Positions 6,913 through 13,331 of a DNA stretch of 13,331 nt are shown piece after piece (position 1 is the first letter of the stretch; each line of letters begins with the position of its first letter). The notes below the pieces were generated by a model that was not told the DNA's origin, searched no databases, and was given only the letters and a program-made list of their open reading frames with translations. Both the position numbers and the translations under genes were made by a program. Source of the DNA: Poriferisodalis multihospitum (GTDB lineage Bacteria > Actinomycetota > Acidimicrobiia > Acidimicrobiales > Poriferisodalaceae); contig JAPYOI010000149.1 in assembly GCA_028278755.1 (NCBI GenBank), forward strand, positions 1 to 13,331. The letters run 5' to 3'.

Positions 6913-8025
6913 CTACAGGCCGATGCGCTGGGCCAGCTGCTCCCGGTGGTAGGCGGGATCACCGAAGATCAGCTCTGAGCTCTTCGCGCGCTTGAAATAC
7001 AGGTGCGCAGGGTGCTCCCACGTGAAGCCGATGCCGCCGTGGATCTGGATGTTCTCCGCGGCGCAATGGAAATACGCCTCGGAGCAGTAGGCCTTGGCAA
7101 GCGACGCCACCGACGGCAGCTCGTCGTTCATCTCCGCAGCGCACCAGGCCGCGTAGTAGGCGGCCGACTTGGCCGATTCGACCTCGAGCAACATGTCGGC
7201 GCACTTGTGCTTGATGGCCTGGAACGAGCCGATCGGGCGCCCGAACTGCACACGGTCCTTCGCGTACTGCACGGCCATGTCCAACACGAACTGCGCACCG
7301 CCGACCTGCTCGCTGGCCAGCGCCACCGCAGCCAGGTCGAGCACCTGGTCGATGTAGGCGAAGTTGTCGGTGTCGCACAGGTGCTTGGCCGGCGTGTTGT
7401 CAAAAGTGATGCGGGCCTGCTTGCGGGTCTGGTCCATGGTGGCGAGGTTCTCGCGGCTGAGCCCCGCGGCATCGCCCTCGACGGTGAACAGGTGGATCCC
7501 GCCGTTGCAGCGCGCCGCCACCACGAACAGGTTCGCAGTGCCACCGTCGGTCACGAACATCTTCTCGCCCGAGATCGTCGCCGAGTCGCCGGTGTCAGTG
7601 GCCTCCACTTCGACGCCCTCGGCGTCCCAGCGGCCGCTGGCCTCGGCCAAGGCCAGGGTGGCGATGATCTCGCCCGAAGCGATGCCTTCGAGCAGTTCTT
7701 CTTTGGCCTTCTCATTGCCCGAGTGCAAGATGGCGTTGCCGGCCAGCACCACCGTGGAGAAGTAGGGCGAGCACAGCAGGCTTCGGCCCATCTCTTCGAG
7801 CACGATGCCGAGCTCCACGTAGCTGGCGCCCTGGCCGCCATATTCCTCGGGAATGATCAGCGCCTGCAGGCCGAGCTGCTCGGCCATCTGCGACCACACG
7901 GCAGGGTCGTAGCCGTCGTCGGTCTCCATCAGCTCCCGAACGGTGGTCTCCGAGGACTTCTCCTCGAGGAATGAGCGGACGAAGTTGCGGAGCTCTTCCT
8001 GCTCCTCAGTGAATGCGAAGTTCAC
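6913..8025 (-). CDS. Acyl-CoA dehydrogenase family protein (FadE type)
   Basis: A protein of 370 residues, the usual length for one acyl-CoA dehydrogenase chain. The N-terminal helical domain starts FTEEQEELRNFVRSFLEE. The middle beta domain carries LALAEASGRWD and SGEKMFVTDGG, corresponding to the FAD-contacting strands. The C-terminal helices contain RVQFGRPIGSFQAIKHKCAD and IQIHGGIGFTWEHPAHLYFKRA. It should oxidise an acyl-CoA with FAD and pass electrons to ETF. The position of the MCAD catalytic Glu reads FGDPAYHR, and the isovaleryl-CoA dehydrogenase position aligns with Ala, so the base is not obvious. The start is GTG at 8025 with GGAGG seven bases upstream (8037-8033). It heads a minus-strand cluster with three small downstream genes. 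The substrate is unknown. Confidence 0.92.
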   Translation of the reverse strand: MNFAFTEEQEELRNFVRSFLEEKSSETTVRELMETDDGYDPAVWSQMAEQLGLQALIIPEEYGGQGASYVELGIVLEEMGRSLLCSPYFSTVVLAGNAILHSGNEKAKEELLEGIASGEIIATLALAEASGRWDAEGVEVEATDTGDSATISGEKMFVTDGGTANLFVVAARCNGGIHLFTVEGDAAGLSRENLATMDQTRKQARITFDNTPAKHLCDTDNFAYIDQVLDLAAVALASEQVGGAQFVLDMAVQYAKDRVQFGRPIGSFQAIKHKCADMLLEVESAKSAAYYAAWCAAEMNDELPSVASLAKAYCSEAYFHCAAENIQIHGGIGFTWEHPAHLYFKRAKSSELIFGDPAYHREQLAQRIGL

Positions 8026-8064
8026 GGACGCGCCTCCGGGGCTGATGCAGCCAGTGCAGCCTGA

Positions 8065-8083
8065 GCACCGGCCCTGCCGGTGC
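8065..8083. repeat. Perfect 8-bp inverted repeat in divergent intergenic region
   Basis: GCACCGGC and GCCGGTGC flank a 3-base spacer CCT. It lies 40 bp upstream of the acyl-CoA dehydrogenase start. It could be an operator for a dimeric repressor or an RNA hairpin. Its CACCGG/CCGGTG core recurs in the hairpin at 8193-8217. Confidence 0.5.
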
Positions 8084-8135
8084 GATGGACAGCCGAAGTT
8101 CTATCACCCAGCGGCCGGATCGACTCAGAAACGGT

Positions 8136-8161
8136 GGAACCCCCGGCACACCTGGAGCGTT
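8136..8161 (+). promoter_or_regulatory. Possible ECF-sigma-type promoter for the molybdoenzyme gene
   Basis: GGAAC at 8136-8140 and CGTT at 8158-8161 are separated by 17 bp, the layout typical of ECF sigma factor promoters. Transcription would start near 8168 and give a leader of about 125 nt before ATG 8293, including the hairpin at 8193-8217. No sigma factor gene is in the window. Confidence 0.3.
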
Positions 8162-8192
8162 AGCTTTCGTGACGGGCGCCCCTAGCGGGGTA

Positions 8193-8217
8193 CACCGGTT
8201 CGACCCCCCGACCGGTG
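8193..8217. repeat. Inverted repeat/hairpin in the leader of the molybdoenzyme gene
   Basis: CACCGG (8193-8198) pairs with CCGGTG (8212-8217), extended by TCG/CGA with one bulged T, leaving a C-rich loop. A potential GTG start at 8215 lies in the 3' arm, so if that start is used the hairpin would occlude it. The arms match those of the repeat at 8065-8083. Confidence 0.45.
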
Positions 8218-8292
8218 CCCGTCAAACTCGACCCGGAGGCTGAGCCGGCCTCTTTCAGCCAGCAAGCCGACCCTCCATCGAAACGGGCAGAC

Positions 8293-9984
8293 ATGAGCGA
8301 CAGTTCCCACGAGGCCACGGCAGATGCACCCTCCCCTTCCGACGCCTTGGGCGGCCGAGGCATCGGCAGGCTCATCCGCCGGCCCGGCTCGGTAGCTGGG
8401 CTGATCGCCGGCATTGCAGGTGCAGCCGTCGCGCTGGCGTTCGGCGAGTTCATCGACGGGCTGGTGGACACGATCCCGTCGCTCGTGGTGGCCGTCGGCG
8501 AGGCCCTGGTGGACTACTCGCCCGACTGGGCAGTGAAGCTGAGCATCGAGCTGTTCGGCGAGAAGGACAAGGCCGTGCTGGCGATCGGCATCGTCGGCGT
8601 GTCGCTGATCATCGGCGGCCTGCTGGGCGCTTGCGCCATGGCGCCACGGCGCCGGTGGGTGCCCTTTGCCGGATTCGCTGCGTTCGGCGTGATCGGCGGC
8701 TGGACCGCTGCGCGCAACCCGATGAGCCCGTTCGTGGGCTCGTGGGTGGTGGCCATCGTCGCCGCTGCGTTGGGCTACATCACGCTGAGGCTGTTGCTGC
8801 GAGTCGCCCCGGCCCGCAGCGCCGCACCCCCGGAAGATCAAGCGCCGCACGAACCTGCTGTCGCGGCAGCCGCCGAGGCTGCCCCCGACGCCAGCCGGCG
8901 GGCTTTCCTGCTCGGGGTCGGCGGCGCCGGTGTAGCCGCCGTCGGGCTCGTCGCGCTCGGTCGGGGCGTACGCGGTCCCTCAGCGGCAGAGACCGCTCGG
9001 GCCGGCATCGACCTGAGTGCTGCAAGGCCCCCGTCCACCACCGCTGCTGCGGGCGCGGCTGCCGCTGCGGAGCCCACAGCCACCACGGCCACCGGCATCT
9101 CGAGCTACGTCACCCCCAACAACGACTTCTACCGAATCGACACGGCGCTGACGGTGCCCCAGGTCGACCCTGCCAACTGGAAGCTCAGCTTCACCGGAAT
9201 GGTCGACAATCCCTACGAGCTGACCTTCGATGAGATCCTGGCGATGGATCTGCAAGAGCACGTGATCACGCTGTCGTGCGTGTCGAATCGGGTCGGCGGC
9301 AGCCTGGTCGGCAACGCCGTCTGGACCGGCGTGCCGCTGGTGGATCTGCTCGACCGGGCCGGGGTGCAGAGCGGTGCCGATCAGGTTGTCGGGCGCTCGG
9401 TGGATGACTGGACCGCCGGCTTCCCCACCGAGATCCTGCGCGACGGCCGCAACGCGGTGCTGGCCGTCGGCATGAACGGCGAGCCGCTGCCGACCGCCCA
9501 CGGCTTCCCCGCACGCTTGGTGGTGGCAGGGCTGTACGGCTACGTGTCGGCCGTGAAGTGGGTCGAAGAGATTCATCTGACCACCTGGGATGGCTTCGAT
9601 GGTTACTGGGTGCCGCGGGGATGGTCCAAGCGCGGCCCCATGAAGACGCAGAGCCGCATCGACGTTCCCGGCAGAGGCGAGCGCCCCGTCGCAGGCACAG
9701 AAACGGCGATTGCAGGCATCGCCTGGGCGCCGACACGAGGCATCAGCGCTGTCGAGGTGCGCGTCGACGATGGGCCGTGGCAGCGCTGCGAGCTGGGCGA
9801 GGCGCTGGGCGACGAGAGCTGGGTGCAGTGGCACCTTCCCTGGACGCCCACCGCAGGCACGCACTCATTGCAGGTGCGGGCGATCGACGGCACCGGCATG
9901 ACCCAGCCCGAGGGCCCCAAGGACGTCCGTCCCGACGGCGCCGAAGGCTGGCACCGCGTCGCCGTGCGAGTGGACGCCGCCTGA
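8293..9984 (+). CDS. Membrane-anchored sulfite-oxidase-fold molybdopterin oxidoreductase
   Basis: A protein of 563 residues from ATG 8293; an in-frame GTG at 8215 would add 26 hydrophilic residues. The N-terminal part has four predicted membrane segments (roughly 30-50, 95-117, 122-140 and 146-168). A polar stretch follows, then SRRAFLLGVGGAGVAAVGLVALG (residues 201 onward), a twin-arginine-like membrane segment (Arg202-Arg203) that would place the rest outside the membrane. An Ala/Thr-rich linker leads to the Moco domain (about 280-450), with the molybdenum-ligand Cys329 in ITLSCVSNRVGG and GEPLPTAHGFPARLVV. The C-terminal part (about 460-560: IAGIAWAPTRGISAVEVRVD, GTHSLQVRAIDGTG) is the Ig-like dimerisation domain of the sulfite oxidase family. 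The true substrate (sulfite, other S/N oxides, or protein methionine sulfoxide) cannot be told. The gene ends at a convergent spacer with two strong hairpins. Confidence 0.9.
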   Translation: MSDSSHEATADAPSPSDALGGRGIGRLIRRPGSVAGLIAGIAGAAVALAFGEFIDGLVDTIPSLVVAVGEALVDYSPDWAVKLSIELFGEKDKAVLAIGIVGVSLIIGGLLGACAMAPRRRWVPFAGFAAFGVIGGWTAARNPMSPFVGSWVVAIVAAALGYITLRLLLRVAPARSAAPPEDQAPHEPAVAAAAEAAPDASRRAFLLGVGGAGVAAVGLVALGRGVRGPSAAETARAGIDLSAARPPSTTAAAGAAAAAEPTATTATGISSYVTPNNDFYRIDTALTVPQVDPANWKLSFTGMVDNPYELTFDEILAMDLQEHVITLSCVSNRVGGSLVGNAVWTGVPLVDLLDRAGVQSGADQVVGRSVDDWTAGFPTEILRDGRNAVLAVGMNGEPLPTAHGFPARLVVAGLYGYVSAVKWVEEIHLTTWDGFDGYWVPRGWSKRGPMKTQSRIDVPGRGERPVAGTETAIAGIAWAPTRGISAVEVRVDDGPWQRCELGEALGDESWVQWHLPWTPTAGTHSLQVRAIDGTGMTQPEGPKDVRPDGAEGWHRVAVRVDAA

Positions 9985-10006
9985 ACGGTACGACACAGGA
10001 GTACTA

Positions 10007-10086
10007 GCTGCGGGGGCGGCAGGAGAATCGGCGACGTTGCGACCTGCCGGATCGCTGGTCGCCGAGGGTTCTGCCGCCTCCGCAGC
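10007..10086. repeat. Large imperfect inverted repeat (about 80 nt) in convergent spacer
   Basis: The outer arms 10007-10022 and 10071-10086 pair over 16 positions with a single G-T wobble. After a 3x3 internal loop, TCGGCGAC (10028-10035) pairs with GTCGCCGA (10058-10065). Inside, GCGA/TCGC plus CC/GG (10039-10055) can close a small apical hairpin. It lies 22 bp after the molybdoenzyme stop and has no reading frame of its own. It may be a terminator, a structured RNA or a REP-like palindromic element. Confidence 0.6.
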
Positions 10087-10116
10087 GGGCGCACCCAGGT
10101 GAGCGATCTCATAGAC

Positions 10117-10153
10117 GCGGGAAGTCCCCGGGCGATAACCCGGGGACTTCCGC
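10117..10153. terminator. Strong bidirectional terminator hairpin between molybdoenzyme and amt
   Basis: GGAAGTCCCCGGG and CCCGGGGACTTCC form a perfect 13-bp stem around the loop CGATAA (10133-10138). Two more pairs are possible at the base past a bulged G. No U-tract follows on either strand, as is common for high-GC actinobacterial terminators. It serves the amt gene (stop at 10201, minus) and possibly the converging plus-strand gene. Confidence 0.75.
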
Positions 10154-10200
10154 TGACAGCAGAGAAGGTGCCGCGAGGCGACTCAGCCCATGGCCGAGTG

Positions 10201-11574
10201 TCAGCCGCTCGAAACCACGTCGTCCAGCGCCATTCCGGGGCCCCCGTGTTCGGAAACGTCGAGGCCCACCATTTCCTCCTCCGCCGACACTCGCAGTCCG
10301 ATGGTGGCCTTCAGGATCCCGAACAGGATCACCGAGGTCCCGATGACCCACACGGCCACGATCACCACCATCAGGAACTGCACGATCAGCTGCTCGATGC
10401 CGCCTCCGTAGAACAGGCCGGCGTTCTCCCGGCCCAGGAACGCATCGTCGTGCGTGGCAAACAGGCCGATGGCGAGCGTGCCCCAGATGCCGGCCGCGCC
10501 GTGGACGGCGAAGGCCCCGACCGGGTCGTCGATCTTCAGCTTGCGGTCCACGAAGCCGACCACGCCCACCACGATGAGCCCGGCGATGAAGCCGGTGATG
10601 ATGGCGCCCCACGGATTCATCGTGCCGCAGCCTGCAGTGATGCCGACCAGGCCTGCCAGCGCGCCGTTGCCTGCCATCGGCACGTCGGGCCGGCCCGTGC
10701 GCAGCCAGTTCAGCGCCGTGGCACCGATCGTGCCGGCGCATGCCGCCAGCACCGTGTTCAGCGCCACGAACATCACGAACTCGTCGGCTGCGAGCTCCGA
10801 GCCGGGGTTGAAGCCGAACCAGCCGAACCACAGGATGAACACGCCCAGGATGGCGAGCGTCACGTTGTGGCCCGGGATGTTGCGCGAGGTGCCGTCGGCC
10901 GCGTACTTGCCGATGCGAGGTCCGAGCATCCAAGCACCGACGAGGGCGATCCAGCCGCCCACGCTGTGCACGATGGTGGAGCCGGCGAAGTCGCTGTAGA
11001 CGGCGTCGCCGATCGAGATGTCGGCGATGAGCCCGCCGCCCCACGTCCAGTGGACCACGATCGGGTAGATGATCGCCGTGGTCACGAGGCTGAAGATGAG
11101 GTAGGTGCTGAACTTGGTGCGCTCCGCCATGGCGCCCGAGGCGATGGTGACCGCCGTGGCGGCGAACACGGCCTGGAAGAAGAAGTCGGTGGAACCCGAC
11201 AGGCCCTCGGAGATGTCGAAGAGGTCGACGCCCGACAGGGCGAACGAGCCCCAGCCGAACACACTGTTGCCGTCGCCCCCGTAGGCCAGCCCGTAGCCGA
11301 CGAGGAAGAACGCCAGGATGCCGATCGATGCGTCGGCAAGGTTCTTGGCCATGATGTTGGCCACGTTCTTCGAGCGGGTCAGGCCCGACTCGAGCATGGC
11401 GAAGCCGGCCTGCATCAAGAAGACGAGCACGCCGGCGATGAACACCCACAGGTTGTCCATGACGGCCTGCACCATCTCGGCAGACAGCGAGTCGTCCTGC
11501 GCGCCGGCTGGTCCGGCGAACAGGAACAGGCCGCCGAGGGCGCCCGCGACGGTGACGAACAGCTTGCGTTTCAT
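10201..11574 (-). CDS. amt: Ammonium transporter, Amt family
   Basis: A protein of 457 residues. A cleavable signal peptide (MKRKLFVTVAGALGG to AGAQ, residues 1-26) precedes eleven membrane segments, the Amt/MEP/Rh plan. Channel landmarks are visible: the twin histidines His203 (TIVHSVGGWIALVG) and His358 (AVHGAAGIWGTLA), the gate phenylalanines Phe137 (FQAVFAAT) and Phe255 (WFGFNPGS), and the family signature AGNGALAGLVGITAG. The C-terminal tail (RVSAEEEMVGLDVSEHG) is the cytoplasmic region that docks GlnK-type PII proteins. The ATG at 11574 is preceded by GGGAGGAT, four bases upstream of the start triplet region at 11579-11586. No glnK is adjacent: convergent spacer with a terminator lies downstream and a sulfatase gene upstream, so it is probably monocistronic. 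Confidence 0.97.
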   Translation of the reverse strand: MKRKLFVTVAGALGGLFLFAGPAGAQDDSLSAEMVQAVMDNLWVFIAGVLVFLMQAGFAMLESGLTRSKNVANIMAKNLADASIGILAFFLVGYGLAYGGDGNSVFGWGSFALSGVDLFDISEGLSGSTDFFFQAVFAATAVTIASGAMAERTKFSTYLIFSLVTTAIIYPIVVHWTWGGGLIADISIGDAVYSDFAGSTIVHSVGGWIALVGAWMLGPRIGKYAADGTSRNIPGHNVTLAILGVFILWFGWFGFNPGSELAADEFVMFVALNTVLAACAGTIGATALNWLRTGRPDVPMAGNGALAGLVGITAGCGTMNPWGAIITGFIAGLIVVGVVGFVDRKLKIDDPVGAFAVHGAAGIWGTLAIGLFATHDDAFLGRENAGLFYGGGIEQLIVQFLMVVIVAVWVIGTSVILFGILKATIGLRVSAEEEMVGLDVSEHGGPGMALDDVVSSG

Positions 11575-11765
11575 GAAGATCCTCCCGTTGGCTGGCTGAT
11601 GTGGGGGAACCTAGAAACGACGTGTTGCGCGGGAGTCACCCCGACATGACCGCTCGATGCACAGCGCGGGTCGGGGCTGTTGCCGAGATGTTTCGACTGG
11701 GTTTCCCGCTCCTGTTCCCCGTTCCCAGGCGATTGGGCTCCCGGGCGAGTCGGAGCGCTTGCGGC
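11575..11765. other. 191-bp spacer between betC and amt, both on the minus strand
   Basis: It holds the amt ribosome-binding site, the possible -10 and the GlnR-like half-site in its lower part. The part next to the betC stop has only short purine-rich direct repeats on the minus strand and weak 4-bp pairings. I see no convincing terminator and no gene. Confidence 0.5.
11624..11639 (-). promoter_or_regulatory. Possible GlnR-type half-site upstream of amt
   Basis: On the minus strand GTGAC, six bases, then GCAAC resembles the actinobacterial GlnR a-b box (gTnAC-n6-GaAAC). It is about 50 bp upstream of the amt start and just above a possible -10 TAGGTT (11613-11608). GlnR is known to control amt in Streptomyces; whether this organism has GlnR is not visible. 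One five-base mismatch-tolerant pair can arise by chance. Confidence 0.25.
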
Positions 11766-13259
11766 CTAGTTCGCGGGGTAGCGGAGCTTGGGGCCGGCTT
11801 CGGCCCAATCCATGTGGTCGCGGATGTACTCGTTCGCGGGATCTCGGAGCGGCGAGTAGTCCCAGCCCTCACCGGCGGCGGCATGGACCACCCGGCGGGC
11901 GCGCTGGGAGGCCAGCACTTGCTCGCGGATCGCGGCAGAGTCCCAGCGCTGGGTGACCTCCGCGGCGAACGCAGCCGACTGGTCCGCCAGCTCGGGCGAG
12001 CCCGCCAGGTTCCGATGCTCCGCCGGATCTGCCGAGATGTCGTAGAGCAGCGGCGGATCGGTGTCGCAGTGGATGTACTTGTGCTGGCCGCGGCGGATCA
12101 TGAACACGGGCTGCGAGGTCAGCTCGCCCATGTACTCGCCCACGGTCTCATTCACCGGATCGTCGCCCCCGGTCGCCGCGGGCCAGAGGCTGCGGCCGTC
12201 GAGCGGTGCGCCCAGCTCAGCCGGCGGACCTCCCGCGATGTCCATCAGCGTGGGGGCCAGATCCAGCAGGGAGCACACGTTGGGCACCGTTCCCACGGCG
12301 ACGTCAGGCCCGGCCATCACCAGCGGGACGCGGGCCGAACGCTCGAAGAACGACATCTTGAACCAGGAGCCTCGGTCGCCGAGCATGTCACCGTGATCGC
12401 TGGTGGCGATCACCACCGTGTCGTCAGCGCGGCCGGTCTCGTCCAGCACTCCCAGCAGCTCGCCCAGCCACCAATCGAAGTAGCTGGTGTTGGCGTAGTA
12501 GGCGTGGCGGGCGGTGCGGCACTGCTCCTCGGTCCATCCCCGGGTGTCGGCCTCGATGCCGGCGCGGATGCGCACGGTGTGCGGATCGAACTCAGCGGGC
12601 ACCGGTCCCGGCAGGTCGATCTGGTCGTGGTCGTAGAGGTTCCACCACTCGGGCCGCGCCACATAGGGGTCGTGGGGGTGGATGAACGCCACCGCCAGGA
12701 AGAACGGGCGGTCGTCGGGCTCGCGGGCCAGGTCGTACAGGCCGCGGCGTGTGGCGAAGCCGACCTCGTCGTCGTAGTCGATCTGGTAGGTGGCGAGCGC
12801 CTGGCCGGCCTCAGAGAGGCTGTCCATGTTGTGGTACCACTTGCCGATCCGCTCGCCGGCCGCATCCCAGTCGGGCGTCCACGCGAAGTTGGCCGGGTAG
12901 ATGTCGGTGGTGAGGCGCCGGCCGAAGCCGTGCAGCTGGTCGGGCCCGACGAAGTGCATCTTGCCCGACAGCACCGTCCGGTAGCCCGCCAGGTTCAGCC
13001 AGTGGGCGATGGTGGGGGCCGCGGCACTCCACTCCGACGCGTTGTCCCAGGCGCCGATCTGTGATACCGCTCGGCCGGTCATCATCGAGTACCGCGACGG
13101 CGCGCACAACGGCGAGTGGCAGTACGCGGCATCGAACCGCACGCCACGCTCCGCGAGCGAATCCATCGACGGCGTCTGCACCACGGGGTGGCCGTAGGTG
13201 CCGGTGAAGTGCGGCGCAAGCTGATCCGCCATGACCAGCAGGACGTTGGGTGCGGTCAT
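11766..13259 (-). CDS. betC: Choline-sulfatase (formylglycine-dependent type I sulfatase)
   Basis: A protein of 497 residues from ATG 13259, hydrolysing choline-O-sulfate to choline and sulfate. It starts MTAPNVLLVMADQLAPHF (metal-binding Asp12), as in BetC. Cys52 in SPLCAPSRYSMMTGR is the CxPSR cysteine to be converted to formylglycine by a sulfatase-maturating enzyme. BetC-specific stretches follow: SGKMHFVGPDQLHGF, LTTDIYPANFAWTPDWD, then the metal-site TSDHGDMLGDRG. The BetC C-terminal region is also present (WDYSPLRDPANEYIRDHMD). No signal peptide is visible, in line with a cytoplasmic enzyme. GTG 13280 would add seven residues but homology favours 13259; TACTGT eight bases upstream of that ATG could be the -10 of a leaderless transcript. 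No choline oxidation or transport genes lie within the window. Confidence 0.93.
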   Translation of the reverse strand: MTAPNVLLVMADQLAPHFTGTYGHPVVQTPSMDSLAERGVRFDAAYCHSPLCAPSRYSMMTGRAVSQIGAWDNASEWSAAAPTIAHWLNLAGYRTVLSGKMHFVGPDQLHGFGRRLTTDIYPANFAWTPDWDAAGERIGKWYHNMDSLSEAGQALATYQIDYDDEVGFATRRGLYDLAREPDDRPFFLAVAFIHPHDPYVARPEWWNLYDHDQIDLPGPVPAEFDPHTVRIRAGIEADTRGWTEEQCRTARHAYYANTSYFDWWLGELLGVLDETGRADDTVVIATSDHGDMLGDRGSWFKMSFFERSARVPLVMAGPDVAVGTVPNVCSLLDLAPTLMDIAGGPPAELGAPLDGRSLWPAATGGDDPVNETVGEYMGELTSQPVFMIRRGQHKYIHCDTDPPLLYDISADPAEHRNLAGSPELADQSAAFAAEVTQRWDSAAIREQVLASQRARRVVHAAAGEGWDYSPLRDPANEYIRDHMDWAEAGPKLRYPAN

Positions 13260-13331
13260 CAAGTCGAACAGTACGCCCACCCGAACCCAACGCGCACCAG
13301 CGCGCGGTCAAGGCCAATTTCGGGCGTGCTA
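13260..13331. other. Upstream region of betC at the window edge
   Basis: These 72 bases hold the possible betC -10 (TACTGT, minus strand) and an upstream TTGACC at 32 bp spacing, too far to be its -35. No gene is visible. Confidence 0.3.

Noticed and set aside
8187..8220. tRNA-like T-arm (GGTTCGA) near the molybdoenzyme start
   Set aside because: No acceptor, D or anticodon arms can be assembled on either strand; the stretch is better explained as a simple inverted repeat.
10099..11649. 516-codon open frame on the plus strand opposite amt
   Set aside because: It is antisense to an unmistakable Amt transporter, and its His/Asp/Arg/Gly-rich product looks like a GC-rich shadow frame.
11601..13064. 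487-codon open frame on the plus strand opposite betC
   Set aside because: It is antisense to a full-length choline-sulfatase, and its repetitive Val/Gly/His/Arg composition matches no family.

Overview
The window is a high-GC (roughly two thirds G+C) bacterial chromosome segment with frequent GTG starts. Its proteins resemble those of Actinobacteria: an MPT53/DsbE-like thioredoxin-fold lipoprotein, an actinobacterial-type single-chain pyruvate dehydrogenase E1, a FadE-type acyl-CoA dehydrogenase and an Amt transporter with a signal peptide. The style suggests an Acidimicrobiia-like actinobacterium; this is inferred from protein character, with no marker gene in the window. I see no phage, IS element, CRISPR array, tRNA or rRNA.

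Layout. (1) 1-597 (+): 5'-truncated lipoprotein of the DsbE/TlpA/MPT53 thioredoxin family. Its frame carries a TGA exactly where the first cysteine of the CxxC active site belongs (W-TGA-S-A-C). The frame continues intact to a normal stop, and a hairpin with a GGUC apical loop starts 17 nt after the TGA. This is the most exciting item: a candidate selenoprotein (UxxC). (2) 622-1080 (+): SRPBCC protein, converging on (3) 1077-2141 (-): an RNase HI fused to a C-terminal SLOG/YpsA-like domain; the two stop codons overlap inside a 16-bp palindrome. (4) 2163-4719 (+): aceE, divergent from the RNase H gene with only 21 bp between starts. It is broken by an internal deletion of about 50 codons plus a frameshift. 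(5) 4748-5245 (+): MaoC-like hydratase. (6) 5313-8025 (-): a probable operon, in transcription order acyl-CoA dehydrogenase, a small single-pass membrane protein, a 73-residue unknown and an alpha/beta hydrolase with Thr at the nucleophile position. (7) 8293-9984 (+): membrane-anchored sulfite-oxidase-fold molybdoenzyme with an internal Tat-like segment, preceded by a possible ECF-type promoter and two related hairpins. (8) 9985-10200: convergent spacer with an approximately 80-nt imperfect inverted repeat followed by a 13-bp perfect terminator hairpin. (9) 10201-11574 (-): ammonium transporter Amt with a possible GlnR half-site upstream. (10) 11766-13259 (-): choline-sulfatase BetC.

The genes look like ordinary metabolism rather than one pathway: extracytoplasmic redox (thioredoxin-like lipoprotein, molybdoenzyme), central carbon and acyl-CoA metabolism (AceE, MaoC, acyl-CoA dehydrogenase), and nitrogen/sulfur scavenging (Amt, BetC). 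Two genes carry apparent reading-frame lesions (the TGA and the aceE deletion). Sequence or assembly error must therefore be kept in mind for both, although the TGA has positional and structural support that the aceE lesion lacks.
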